NCBI GenBank assembly: GCA_021324445.1 | Contig: JAJPJC010000131.1 | Location: 1 to 59,501, forward strand | DNA from: Isosphaeraceae bacterium | GTDB taxonomy: Bacteria > Planctomycetota > Planctomycetia > Isosphaerales > Isosphaeraceae | Length of the DNA stretch: 59,501 bases | Reading direction: 5' to 3' | In this document: positions 1-8,062 of the stretch, piece after piece | Layout of the letters: each line of letters begins with the position of its first letter | How positions within the stretch are numbered: position 1 is the first letter of the stretch | Position numbers and translations under genes: made by a program | Notes under the pieces: model-generated | Databases searched by the model: none | What the model was told of the DNA's origin: nothing | What the model saw: the letters and a program-made list of their open reading frames with translations, nothing else

Positions 1-1
1 G

Positions 2-202
2 CCGGTCCGAGTCGAGCTGGTCGAGCCCAACCCCGCCGATGCCCCGCTGTTCGTCGGGTTATCGGTCGTGCCCGAGGTGCGGTACCAGGAGCCGCCCACG
101 GGCCCCGAGGCGGGCCGGCGCCTGCACAGGGTGACCTCGCCGCGGCCTGCCGAGAGCGCCGCCGGTCCGGCCGGCCGCTGGCCAGGCAACCGCGGGAATT
201 GA
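2..202 (+). CDS. EmrA/HlyD-family efflux adaptor, C-terminal end (partial)
   Basis: This is the last 66 residues of a protein whose start lies before the window. The reading frame shows the typical end of an EmrA-type membrane fusion protein: PVRVELVEPN followed by DAPLFVGLSVVPEV, the strand-rich segment that closes the beta-barrel domain. After it comes a Pro/Ala/Gly-rich tail ending at the TGA. Such adaptors link an inner-membrane exporter to the outer membrane. The DHA2 exporter gene begins 25 bases downstream behind a clear ribosome binding site, so the two form an EmrAB-like operon. Family assignment rests on this short C-terminal motif and on the neighbour. Confidence 0.7.
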   Translation, partial: PVRVELVEPNPADAPLFVGLSVVPEVRYQEPPTGPEAGRRLHRVTSPRPAESAAGPAGRWPGNRGN

Positions 203-227
203 GCCGATCCAGGAGGCCCGCACCGGC

Positions 228-1844
228 ATGAGCGCGCATCGCGGCGGGGGGGACGGCGGCGCAGCGAAGGTCCGGCTCCCGGTCAACCACTGGTTCGTCG
301 CCCTGACCGTGACCCTGGCGACCTTCATGGAGGTCCTGGATACCTCGATCGCCAATGTCGCGCTGCCGCACATCGCCGGCGCCCTCTCGGCCGGGCGCAG
401 CCAGAGCACCTGGGTCCTGACCAGTTACCTGGTGGCCAATGCCATCGTCCTGCCGCTGTCCGGCTGGCTGATGGGGCTGGTCGGCCGCAAGCGGTTCTAC
501 ATGAGCTGCGTGTTCCTGTTCACGGTCAGCTCGGCGCTGTGCGGCGCTGCGCCGAACCTCGAGCTCTTGATCGTCTTCCGGGTCTTGCAAGGGCTGGGCG
601 GCGGCGGGCTCCAGCCCTCGGAGCAGGGGATCCTGGTCGACACTTTCCCGCCACGGCAGCTCGGCATGGCCATGGCCGTTTACGGCGTGGCGGTCGTCAT
701 CGCCCCGATCCTGGGACCGACCCTCGGTGGCTGGATCACCGACAATTACTCCTGGCGCTGGATTTTTTACATCAACGTGCCGATCGGCATCCTCTCGCTG
801 CTCCTGACCAGCATGATCGTCCAGGACCCGCCGGGGATGGAGGAGCAGCGCCGGCGGAACCGGCAGAGCGGGTTGCACTTCGATTCCATCGGGCTGGGTC
901 TGATCGCGCTGGGGCTCGGGTCGCTGGAGGTGATTTACGCCAAGGGCCAGGAGTGGGACTGGTTCGGCGACCCGTTCCACCGGTTCCAGACCTTCTTCAG
1001 CTTGATGGTGGTGGGGCTGGCCGCGGGGGCTGCCTGGGAGCTCGCTCATCCCAATCCGATTGTCAACCTCCGGCTGTTCCGCGAGCGGAACTTCCTGGCG
1101 TGCGGGCTGTTGATCTACGCCTCCTTCGCGGTGCTCTACGGCACGAATGTCAACACGCCCCAGATGCTCCAGGAGCTCTTCGGCTATGATGCGACCCGGG
1201 CGGGACTGATCCTCTCGCCCGGCGCGTTCTCGCCCATGGTCGTCATGCCGGTCGTGGGCTTCCTGCTGGGCCGGGGAGTCGACGCCCGCTGGCTGATCCC
1301 GATCGGCCTCTCGATCGTGGGCGGCGCGGCCTACTGGCAGGCCCACCTGACCTTGATGGCCTCGCCCTGGATCCTCATCGTCATGCGCTGCGTGCAACTC
1401 CTGGGAGTCGGCCTGTTATTTGTGCCGCTGAACAATGCGGCCTATCTGTACCTGCCCAAGGACCAGACCAACAACGCGACCGGGTTGTTCAACATGCTGC
1501 GCAACGAGGGGGGGAGTCTGGGGATCGCGATCGCCGCGACGCTGGTCGAGCGGCGGTCCCAGTTCCACCAATCCCGCCTGGCCGAGAGCATCCGGCCCTC
1601 TCGGCTGGTCGTCGACCAGTATCTCGAGCAAGTCTCCCAGGTGCGGATGGTCCGCGGCGGCGGTTCTGCGCTGATGAGCCACGACCAGGGCTTTGCGCTG
1701 GTGTACCGGACGGTGCAGGAACAGGCGCGGCTGATGTCGTATCTCGATGTCTTCTGGCTCTTCGCGGTGATGACCGCGCTGATCATCCCGCTGGTGCTGC
1801 TGATGAAGAAGTCGGTGGCCCGGGGCGGCCTGGCGGCGCATTGA
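228..1844 (+). CDS. DHA2-family MFS multidrug exporter (EmrB/QacA type)
   Basis: This encodes a 538-residue inner-membrane drug:proton antiporter of the 14-helix DHA2 branch. Helix 1 carries the family motif LDTSIANVALP near residue 37, followed by the loop motif GRKRFY near residue 87 and a Gly/Pro-rich helix 5 (APILGPTLGG). The length fits EmrB (about 510-540). The start ATG follows AGGAGG with suitable spacing, and the EmrA-type adaptor ends 25 bases upstream, so the pair should export hydrophobic compounds as a tripartite pump. The ATG at 228 gives a short Gly-rich cytoplasmic N-terminus before helix 1. The substrate cannot be told from sequence. Confidence 0.92.
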   Translation: MSAHRGGGDGGAAKVRLPVNHWFVALTVTLATFMEVLDTSIANVALPHIAGALSAGRSQSTWVLTSYLVANAIVLPLSGWLMGLVGRKRFYMSCVFLFTVSSALCGAAPNLELLIVFRVLQGLGGGGLQPSEQGILVDTFPPRQLGMAMAVYGVAVVIAPILGPTLGGWITDNYSWRWIFYINVPIGILSLLLTSMIVQDPPGMEEQRRRNRQSGLHFDSIGLGLIALGLGSLEVIYAKGQEWDWFGDPFHRFQTFFSLMVVGLAAGAAWELAHPNPIVNLRLFRERNFLACGLLIYASFAVLYGTNVNTPQMLQELFGYDATRAGLILSPGAFSPMVVMPVVGFLLGRGVDARWLIPIGLSIVGGAAYWQAHLTLMASPWILIVMRCVQLLGVGLLFVPLNNAAYLYLPKDQTNNATGLFNMLRNEGGSLGIAIAATLVERRSQFHQSRLAESIRPSRLVVDQYLEQVSQVRMVRGGGSALMSHDQGFALVYRTVQEQARLMSYLDVFWLFAVMTALIIPLVLLMKKSVARGGLAAH

Positions 1845-1852
1845 AATCGCCA

Positions 1853-1881
1853 TTGACCCCGACGCACCCCTGCCGTAAGGT
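1853..1881 (+). promoter_or_regulatory. candidate sigma70-type promoter for the TPR lipoprotein gene
   Basis: TTGACC (1853-1858), a 17-base spacer and TAAGGT (1876-1881) lie between the exporter stop and the TPR gene start at 1935. The -35 matches 5 of 6 consensus bases and the -10 matches 3 of 6. A 6-bp inverted repeat (GCCGTA-AGG-TACGGC, 1872-1886) overlaps the -10 and could be an operator or chance. Confidence 0.35.
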
Positions 1882-1934
1882 ACGGCGGATTGTCGGGTTG
1901 TTGGGAAAGCGGGTCCCAGGGAAGGGCCGTGCCG

Positions 1935-2822
1935 ATGAGGCACCGGGCGGTACTCGCCGGGTGGAGGGGTTGGCTCGGGCTGGCGCTGGCGGTGCAGGCG
2001 GGTTGCGGGTGGCTGGGCCGGCGCGGTCGTGACGATCGCCCGCCGCCGAGTCCCCAGCAAGTCGAGCGCATCCAGCAGATCAGCGAGCGCGCCCAGGCGG
2101 CCCTCGATCGCGGCGATTACGAACGGGCGCGGCTCGACCTGGAGCAACTCGTGGAGGAGGAACCGGGTTCGGCCGAGGCGCTCCAGCGGTTAGGCCGGGT
2201 CTTGCAGATCCAGGGCCGCTGGCCCGAGGCCGAAGCCTGTTACCGCGCCGCCCTGGCCCGCGACCGCGATTACGTGGAGGCCCTCATCGGCCTGGGCGAG
2301 GTCGAGGCCCAGCGGGGTGATGCGGCCTCGGCACGGAAACGGTTCGAGTCGGCGATCGCGATCGATCCCCACCGTCCCAAGGCCCATTTCGCCCTGGGCC
2401 GCGTCCTGGAGGCCCTGGGCCGGACCGACGAGGCCCTGGCCGCCTACTTCCGTGCCCTGGAATTCGACCCGAACCATGCCGAGGTCAGCCTCCGGATCGC
2501 GGCCATCCAGCTCGCGCGGAATCAGCCCGACCAGGCGCTGTCGCGGCTGGACCAGGTTGTCGAGCTCTCCCCCAAGACGGCCGAGGCGCGCAAGCTCCGC
2601 GGACAGGCGCATCTGAAGCTGGGGCACTTCACCGAGTCAATCGCCGATTTGCGCACCGCCGCGCAACAGCTTCCCAATCGGGCGGACATCTACTATCACC
2701 TGGCGGTCGCCCTCGAAGCCAATCACAAGTCGGACGAGGCTCGCCGCGCCGCCGAGTGGGCCCTGCGTCTGGCCCCCGGTGATACTGCCGCCCAAGGACT
2801 CGCCCAGCGGTTGCGACGATGA
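1935..2822 (+). CDS. TPR-repeat lipoprotein
   Basis: A 295-residue secreted protein. The chosen ATG gives a hydrophobic leader ending in QAGC, which fits a signal-peptidase II lipobox, so it is probably a lipoprotein. A longer in-frame start at 1890 would bury this leader. The rest is about six tetratricopeptide repeats of 34 residues, visible as recurring patterns such as GRWPEAEACYRAALARD, GRTDEALAAYFRALEFDP and FTESIADLRTAAQQLP. TPR arrays bind peptides or scaffold complexes, and no enzymatic domain is present. The gene follows the exporter by 90 bases but has its own candidate promoter, so a link with efflux is not established. Confidence 0.85.
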   Translation: MRHRAVLAGWRGWLGLALAVQAGCGWLGRRGRDDRPPPSPQQVERIQQISERAQAALDRGDYERARLDLEQLVEEEPGSAEALQRLGRVLQIQGRWPEAEACYRAALARDRDYVEALIGLGEVEAQRGDAASARKRFESAIAIDPHRPKAHFALGRVLEALGRTDEALAAYFRALEFDPNHAEVSLRIAAIQLARNQPDQALSRLDQVVELSPKTAEARKLRGQAHLKLGHFTESIADLRTAAQQLPNRADIYYHLAVALEANHKSDEARRAAEWALRLAPGDTAAQGLAQRLRR

Positions 2823-2862
2823 CGAGTCGAGCGCGCGACCCGGTCGCTCGCTCCGGCCGCGC

Positions 2863-3498
2863 TCATCGCTTGGCCGCCTCCAGGACCGCCGTCACATCCA
2901 CGGCGAAGCCGGGGAGCAGCGTCGAGGTTGCCTGCTGACCGCGCCGGTACACGCCGTGGACCGCGTACGCCGGCCCGTCGAGAACCAGGACGGTGATCTG
3001 AGCCAGCTCCGGGTCAATGATCCAATACTCGGGGATGACGGCTTTGGCGTACTCCCCGCGCTTGGTCACCAGATCACGGTGCCGGTCGCTTTCGCCGCCG
3101 CTGACCACCTCCATCACGAGGTCGGCGCCGATCCAGTAATCCACGGTGATTCGGGACGCATATTCCGCCAGCATGAAGACGACATCAGGTTCGCGATACT
3201 TCCCTTCCCAGAGACGCACCCGTACCCCGGCGATGAGCGCCTCGCCGAGACCCCGCGGAGTGGCGAATGCATTCACGAGGTTGACCAGCAACAGAATGAG
3301 ACGTTGGTGGGGGGTGGTCAGCATCGGCTGGAACTCGACGAATCCGTGTGAGAACTCCACGCGCCGGTTGGTATCGAGCTCGAGATACTCCTGTTCGGTC
3401 CAGCAGCCTTGCGCGGGGTACGACAGGGCGATCTCCCAGGTCGACTCGCCGTACGAGAGTCCTTCCGGCGGATCGATGGGGTCGGGCACAGTACGCAT
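2863..3498 (-). CDS. Uma2-family (DUF820) putative endonuclease
   Basis: A 211-residue protein of the Uma2 family, which has a PD-(D/E)XK restriction-endonuclease fold and is strongly expanded in cyanobacteria and planctomycetes. Visible landmarks are RRVEFSHGFVEF near residue 45, REPDVVF near residue 102, LVMEVVSGGES near residue 127 and EYWIIDPE near residue 155. These correspond to the acidic and lysine-bearing nuclease core. Its cellular role is not known in the literature I can recall. It is convergent with the TPR gene and is followed upstream by the sigma-Wza gene on the same strand. It is one of three Uma2 loci in this window. Confidence 0.88.
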   Translation of the reverse strand: MRTVPDPIDPPEGLSYGESTWEIALSYPAQGCWTEQEYLELDTNRRVEFSHGFVEFQPMLTTPHQRLILLLVNLVNAFATPRGLGEALIAGVRVRLWEGKYREPDVVFMLAEYASRITVDYWIGADLVMEVVSGGESDRHRDLVTKRGEYAKAVIPEYWIIDPELAQITVLVLDGPAYAVHGVYRRGQQATSTLLPGFAVDVTAVLEAAKR

Positions 3499-3592
3499 CG
3501 GGTCGATCCACGCTTCCTGGTTTCCAGGAGAATGTCTTCTCGTGACTCTACCTCAGACGGGCAGTCCGCACGATGCCGATTCTCGGGTCCAG

Positions 3593-5437
3593 TCAAGGCG
3601 TCTTGGACTCGAGAGTCTTGAGGATCAAGTCGAGCTTGCGCTCGACCGCGTCCAGCCGCTGCTCGATCATCCGCAAGCTCGACTGCTCGGCGACGCCCAG
3701 CGCCGGCTGTCGGGGGAAGTCGTGGAGACGATCGGGCTTGGCGTCAGGGGAGCGAACGAAATAGCGCGGGTCGGCGAGACGCTGCGAAGACCTGGGCGTC
3801 GCTCGCGCGGAGGTCGGCCGCTCGGCCGCGGGCTCAGCGGCAGCGGGCACAGTCCCCGGCAACGGAGGGATGACCAGGCGGTCGCCCGGCTCGAGCTGAT
3901 AGTTCGTCGACGGGTCGTCCCCCATCAGGATCTGGTCGATATTGATGGGCAGCTTCTGTAACGCCCCTCCCTTGGCCTGGCGATAGAGCACGACGTTGTC
4001 GTGGTCCGCTCGAGGCAACAATCCTCCCGCGTAGGTGATCGCATCGAGGATGGTGTCATTCCCCGTGACGGGGAGGCGCCCGGGAGTGACCACTTCCCCT
4101 TGAACATAGTAGGCCTTGCTGTTGTAGGCGGTCACATCGACGAAGACGCGATCGCAGTCGCTGAAATCCTTGATCAGGATGGGCTCCCCAGTCTTGGGAT
4201 CGAGCTTGGGATTTCCGTTCTCGTCCAAGTCCATGATGCCCAGAGTTTCATCGGCGAGAAACTTGCGAAGGTGCTGGATGACCTTCTCTTTAATCTGCAC
4301 GGGTGTCAGGCCGGCGACAGAGATCTCACCGTAGAAGCCCAGGGAGATCTTGCCGTCGGGTCGGACCAGCCGCTCTCCCGAGATGGGCCGACCGGGGAGG
4401 GCTTCCAGCACCTCGACGAGCAGCATGTCGGGAGGATCGACCACGTACCTTCCCAGCGGTCGGATCGGGGGCTGGGTCTTCCGGGGATCGGGGCGTGCTG
4501 TCTGTCTCGGGGCTGGGGTCGCCCGACGGGGATTGGCTTGAGGTTCCGCGAGGCTCACACCCCACGTGGCGAGTCCCACGAGCACCAGGCCGATGGCGAC
4601 GGTCTTGACCTTCATCATCATCATGCTCCTGAGGACAGATTGAACCAGTGCGGCAACCTTTGCGGACGCGGCAGCGGACACCGCGCGCCCCGCCGCGATC
4701 TGCGCGGCGGCCTGGATCGTCGAGGTCATCAAGGGGTTGGGGACCGTCGCAGTCATGGAGGCCGAAGCGGGAGCCGACTCAAGGCGGGCCGCGACCAGAC
4801 CAGCCAGGGGCGTCAGGCCGCGCCGGACCAGCCGGCGGCGCAACAGCTCACGGGCCCGGGCCAACCGGCTGCGGACCGTCCCCAGGGGGCAGCCCAGGGC
4901 CGCGGCGGCCTGCTCCTGGGTGCGGCCCTCCCAGTAGCAGAGCACCACGACAGTGCGATACTTCTCCGGCAGCCGCCGGACCTCCTCCTGCACGATCAGG
5001 CCGAGCCCTTCGCGATCCGGGTCATCGGCTGCGGATGACTCGACCGCCTCGACGACCCTCAAGGCCGCGCGGCCCTCGGCTGCCCGGCGCTTTGCCGATT
5101 CGACTCGCGCCCGCGACGCCACCCGGCACGCGACGCCGTGGAGCCAGCCCCCGAGCGATTCGAGCCCACGGACCGATCCGGAACGCCGGACCAGAACCAG
5201 GAAGGTGGCCTGGAAGGCGTCCTGCGCGTCGTTCCAATCCGGCAGTACATTGCGGCAGACACGCAACACCATCGGCCCATGGCGCAGGACCAGCACCTCG
5301 AAGGCCGCCTCGGCAGTCGCGTCCCGACGCAGCGCGAACTGCTCCAGCAACTGCCGGTCGGTCAAGCCGCTGGCGGTCCCGGCGTCGAAGAGTGTCTGGA
5401 GGTCGCGCCACAGCGCGACCGATGAACCCCCGGTCAT
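3593..5437 (-). CDS. ECF sigma factor fused to a membrane span and Wza-like polysaccharide export domain
   Basis: A 614-residue fusion. Residues about 40-115 form sigma region 2 (DAQDAFQATFLVLVRR) and 145-205 form sigma region 4 with its helix-turn-helix (RTQEQAAAALGCPLGTVRSRL), as in planctomycete ECF sigma factors. An Ala-rich linker leads to one hydrophobic segment at about 267-287. Residues about 320-400 match the polysaccharide export (Wza N-terminal) domain (YVVDPPDMLLVEV, VRPDGKISLG), followed by an SLBB-like segment (YYVQGEVVTPGRLPVTG) at about 440-500 and a short coiled coil at the end. The sigma part would be cytoplasmic and the export-type part extracytoplasmic. The histidine kinase lies 139 bases upstream on the same strand. 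One uninterrupted frame argues against an assembly error. Confidence 0.88.
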   Translation of the reverse strand: MTGGSSVALWRDLQTLFDAGTASGLTDRQLLEQFALRRDATAEAAFEVLVLRHGPMVLRVCRNVLPDWNDAQDAFQATFLVLVRRSGSVRGLESLGGWLHGVACRVASRARVESAKRRAAEGRAALRVVEAVESSAADDPDREGLGLIVQEEVRRLPEKYRTVVVLCYWEGRTQEQAAAALGCPLGTVRSRLARARELLRRRLVRRGLTPLAGLVAARLESAPASASMTATVPNPLMTSTIQAAAQIAAGRAVSAAASAKVAALVQSVLRSMMMMKVKTVAIGLVLVGLATWGVSLAEPQANPRRATPAPRQTARPDPRKTQPPIRPLGRYVVDPPDMLLVEVLEALPGRPISGERLVRPDGKISLGFYGEISVAGLTPVQIKEKVIQHLRKFLADETLGIMDLDENGNPKLDPKTGEPILIKDFSDCDRVFVDVTAYNSKAYYVQGEVVTPGRLPVTGNDTILDAITYAGGLLPRADHDNVVLYRQAKGGALQKLPINIDQILMGDDPSTNYQLEPGDRLVIPPLPGTVPAAAEPAAERPTSARATPRSSQRLADPRYFVRSPDAKPDRLHDFPRQPALGVAEQSSLRMIEQRLDAVERKLDLILKTLESKTP

Positions 5438-5576
5438 CCTGGTCTCCCGTGATCTTGATCGAGGTCTCTACAAGGAATGCCTGGAGCCGAGCCAAGCTAT
5501 CCCTGATTTTGGGAGAACCCGGGGAGGACGGGAAGAACCCAGGATTTGGAAATGGAAGCTTGAGACAGACAAGAGC

Positions 5577-6449
5577 TTATGCCGCCCCCTGCTGCTCGGC
5601 CGCCTCGCTGGGGGCACAGGCGGGGAGGATGAGGGTGAAGGTCGAGCCCTGGCCGAGCCGGCTCTCGGCGCGGAGGCGGCCGTGGTGGGCCTCGACGATA
5701 TCGCGGCAGACGGCCAGTCCCAGTCCGGTGCCTCCCTGCCCCGCGGCGTCCGCGCCCATCTTGGTCGAGTAGAACGGCTCGAAGATCCGCCGCAGGTCGG
5801 CCGGCGCGATCCCCACGCCGGTATCCGTGACGCTCAGCTCGACGCGGCGGCCGGCGGCATCCAGGCCCAGGCGGAGCCGCACCGTACCCCCTTGGGGCAT
5901 CGCCTGGCGGGCGTTGATCAAGAGGTTGAGCAGGACTTGCTGGATCTGGGCCGGGTTGACCCGTGCCGTCGGTTGCCCGGTCAGCTTCACATCGAGCCGG
6001 ACCCGATGCTTGGCCAGGTCCTTTTCGACCAGGAGGACCACCTCGCGGACCAGCCGGACCAGGTCGGTCGGCTCGCGGTGGTCGATCCCCCCGCCAGGTC
6101 GCGAGAGTCCCAGCATGCCGCGCGTGATGGCCGCCGCGCGCTGAGCAGCCTCGGCGATCTGGGTCAGGGCCCGTTCGCGATAGGCCGGGTCGGGATTGCG
6201 CAGCCCCAGCTTGGCGTAGCTCAAGATCGGCGTGAGAGCGTTGTTCAGCTCATGGACGACCCCACCGGCCAGCACCCCCAGGCTGCTGATCCGCTGGAGC
6301 GCGATCACCTGCTGCCGCAGCAGCTCGATCGCCGCGGCCTCCGCGACGGGGCCGGCCGGTTCCGGGTCCCCTCCCCGCCGTTTCGAGGTCTCGACCGGAA
6401 CCGATGCCGTCGCGGCCGTCCCAGCCCGACTCTTCTGCGTGGTCGCCAT
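5577..6449 (-). CDS. Histidine kinase without an obvious sensor domain
   Basis: A 290-residue sensor kinase. The H-box GGVVHELNN places the phosphorylated histidine at residue 66. The N-box includes N175 and N179 (LLNLLINARQAM), the G1 box is DTGVGI near residue 209, the F-box is FEPFYSTK, and the G2 box is GTGLGL near residue 241. The first 50 residues are low-complexity with no membrane span or PAS domain, so it is probably cytosolic and takes input from a partner. There is no response regulator next to it. The gene downstream is the sigma-Wza fusion and the one upstream is an esterase, all on the minus strand. NtrB-like kinases of this size usually act through a separate regulator. Confidence 0.9.
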   Translation of the reverse strand: MATTQKSRAGTAATASVPVETSKRRGGDPEPAGPVAEAAAIELLRQQVIALQRISSLGVLAGGVVHELNNALTPILSYAKLGLRNPDPAYRERALTQIAEAAQRAAAITRGMLGLSRPGGGIDHREPTDLVRLVREVVLLVEKDLAKHRVRLDVKLTGQPTARVNPAQIQQVLLNLLINARQAMPQGGTVRLRLGLDAAGRRVELSVTDTGVGIAPADLRRIFEPFYSTKMGADAAGQGGTGLGLAVCRDIVEAHHGRLRAESRLGQGSTFTLILPACAPSEAAEQQGAA

Positions 6450-6568
6450 CGATCCCCCAGCCTTCCCTGGCCGTGCCAGTCGGTCCCGTCGCGCCGCTTC
6501 CGGGCCTGATCGTCCATCTCATCGTATCGACCGGTTTGGCGACCGGAATGAGCCCGACGTCCCGGCGC

Positions 6569-7726
6569 TCACCGGGGCCGGTCGGGGTCCAGGGCGACGC
6601 GCGACCGGGACGGGAATGACCAGCGGAACAGCTTCAACCCATTGGTGGGGATCACGCGGGGGATGGTCTCCAGGTCGTTGCCGACGATCAGCGGCGTGAC
6701 CCGGCGGCCATCGCTCCAGTAGCCCAGGTGCCGGAACCGCTCCTCGTCGCGCACCACCTCATCGAGGCTCTGGCCGGCGAAGGCCGCCTCGAGCGTCACG
6801 TCGGCGATCCGCCAGAAGCCGGCGTGATCCAGGGCGTTGACGTCGCCGAAACTCATCTGAAGCGAGCGCAAGATCCCCTCACCGTTGTCGAGCTGATGGT
6901 TCAAGCCGGTCGGCGCCGTATGCTCGGCGATCAGGGGCGGGTATCCATGGCGATCCGATCGGAACAAGATGAAACGCTTCCGCGCGGGAGGGACCGCCGT
7001 CGCTTCGGCGAAGATCTGCCGGCCGCGGAGGTCGCCGACGACGATGTCCTCGTCGCCGACGGCGACGATCAGGAGGGTCGTGCCGGGGATGCGGGACAGG
7101 CTGGGCTGGCGCATGGGTACCACTTCGCCGGGCATCACGCAGATCACGGCGCGGGGCATCGGCAGGTCGGCATGCGGGTCCGAGGCCAGCGCGGCGATCT
7201 GGGCCGCCAGGTTCCCCCCCGCCGAATGGCCGATCAGGGCGAACCGTGCGGGATCGGGCCGGACATGCCCAACTCCCGCGTGCAACACCCCCAGGGCGTC
7301 GTGCAGTGCCGCCATGGCGTTGGGGAGGAACTCGTAGGGGAGCGTCCCCACGTCGTTCTGGTACCGCGGGAAGATCACGATCCGCCCGTCGCGTACCAGG
7401 TGGTCGATCCAGGCCCCGTAAAAGCCGGGGTTAACCGCGAACCAACCATGGAGGAACACCACCACCGGCGCCCGCTCGGGACGGGGCTGGTCCGGCTCGA
7501 AGAGCCAATACGACCGCGGCCCCTGCCCGATCTCGTACCGCCGCACCGCACTGTGGGGCGAGTCCACCTCGGCGCGCCCACCATCGGCACCGGCAGATTG
7601 CCCGGACCGTTCCTCGCCCGCCTCCAGGCTGCCCCCGGAGGCTAGCCCCACGACCAGACACAGACACCCCACGAGCGACCGCGCGTGACCGCCGGCGCTC
7701 CCCGAGACCCCCGAAGTGCACACCAT
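6569..7726 (-). CDS. Secreted alpha/beta-hydrolase (esterase)
   Basis: A 385-residue exported hydrolase. The chosen ATG at 7726 puts a signal peptide (SLVGCLCLVVGLASGG) at the N-terminus. A longer open frame upstream to 7930 would place 68 charged residues in front of it and is unlikely. The oxyanion region is VVVFLHGWF, and the nucleophile elbow GHSAGG has the catalytic serine at residue 168. The fold resembles platelet-activating-factor acetylhydrolase or dienelactone-type hydrolases, but the substrate is unknown. The kinase gene starts 119 bases downstream. The gene diverges from the first caspase gene across a 336-base intergenic region. Confidence 0.82.
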   Translation of the reverse strand: MVCTSGVSGSAGGHARSLVGCLCLVVGLASGGSLEAGEERSGQSAGADGGRAEVDSPHSAVRRYEIGQGPRSYWLFEPDQPRPERAPVVVFLHGWFAVNPGFYGAWIDHLVRDGRIVIFPRYQNDVGTLPYEFLPNAMAALHDALGVLHAGVGHVRPDPARFALIGHSAGGNLAAQIAALASDPHADLPMPRAVICVMPGEVVPMRQPSLSRIPGTTLLIVAVGDEDIVVGDLRGRQIFAEATAVPPARKRFILFRSDRHGYPPLIAEHTAPTGLNHQLDNGEGILRSLQMSFGDVNALDHAGFWRIADVTLEAAFAGQSLDEVVRDEERFRHLGYWSDGRRVTPLIVGNDLETIPRVIPTNGLKLFRWSFPSRSRVALDPDRPR

Positions 7727-7977
7727 GTCCCGATCCACCCCGACATCCTGTTCCGGCAGTTCCCTCGCTGGAAAAAGGTGATTCAGTTTGCCGTCCCGCC
7801 CCGGCCTGTCAAGGCCACCTCCGCGAACGGACTCCGTCCGGTCAAAAGGTTCTTCGCTCAAACTTAGTTTATGATTCCCTGTCAAGGACAAAGTCCTCAC
7901 AATCCGCTCGGTCTCCGCCGGGCCAGGCAACGAGAGCCGGCGGCAGGGAGATTCCGTTCCCTCGCCCGGCCAGTTCC

Positions 7978-8006
7978 TTGACAGTTCCCATCACACCTCC
8001 TACCAT
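7978..8006 (+). promoter_or_regulatory. candidate promoter of the caspase/DUF4384-like gene
   Basis: TTGACA (7978-7983, a perfect -35) is followed by a 17-base spacer and TACCAT (8001-8006, 4 of 6 with TATAAT). It lies 56 bases upstream of the TTG start at 8063 and points toward it. Confidence 0.45.
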
Positions 8007-8052
8007 CCATCAGTTCCGCCGGATTAGACATCACGGCTTCGATCAATCGAGC

Positions 8053-8057
8053 GGAGG
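8053..8057 (+). promoter_or_regulatory. ribosome binding site that fixes a TTG start
   Basis: GGAGG sits five bases before TTG at 8063. There is no ATG in this frame at a useful distance, so this site supports TTG as the initiation codon of the caspase gene. Confidence 0.6.
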
Positions 8058-8062
8058 CCCCA

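Larger units (their letters stand above)
7727..8062. other. divergent intergenic region between the esterase and first caspase genes
   Basis: These 336 bases hold no convincing gene. They are locally AT-richer (around 7840-7885) than the surrounding coding sequence and contain a promoter-like pair toward the caspase gene. The minus-strand promoter for the esterase should also lie here, but I could not pick it out confidently. Confidence 0.5.

Noticed and set aside
4953..6509. 518-residue plus-strand frame over the sigma and kinase genes
   Set aside because: It crosses two well-supported minus-strand genes and has no recognisable content.
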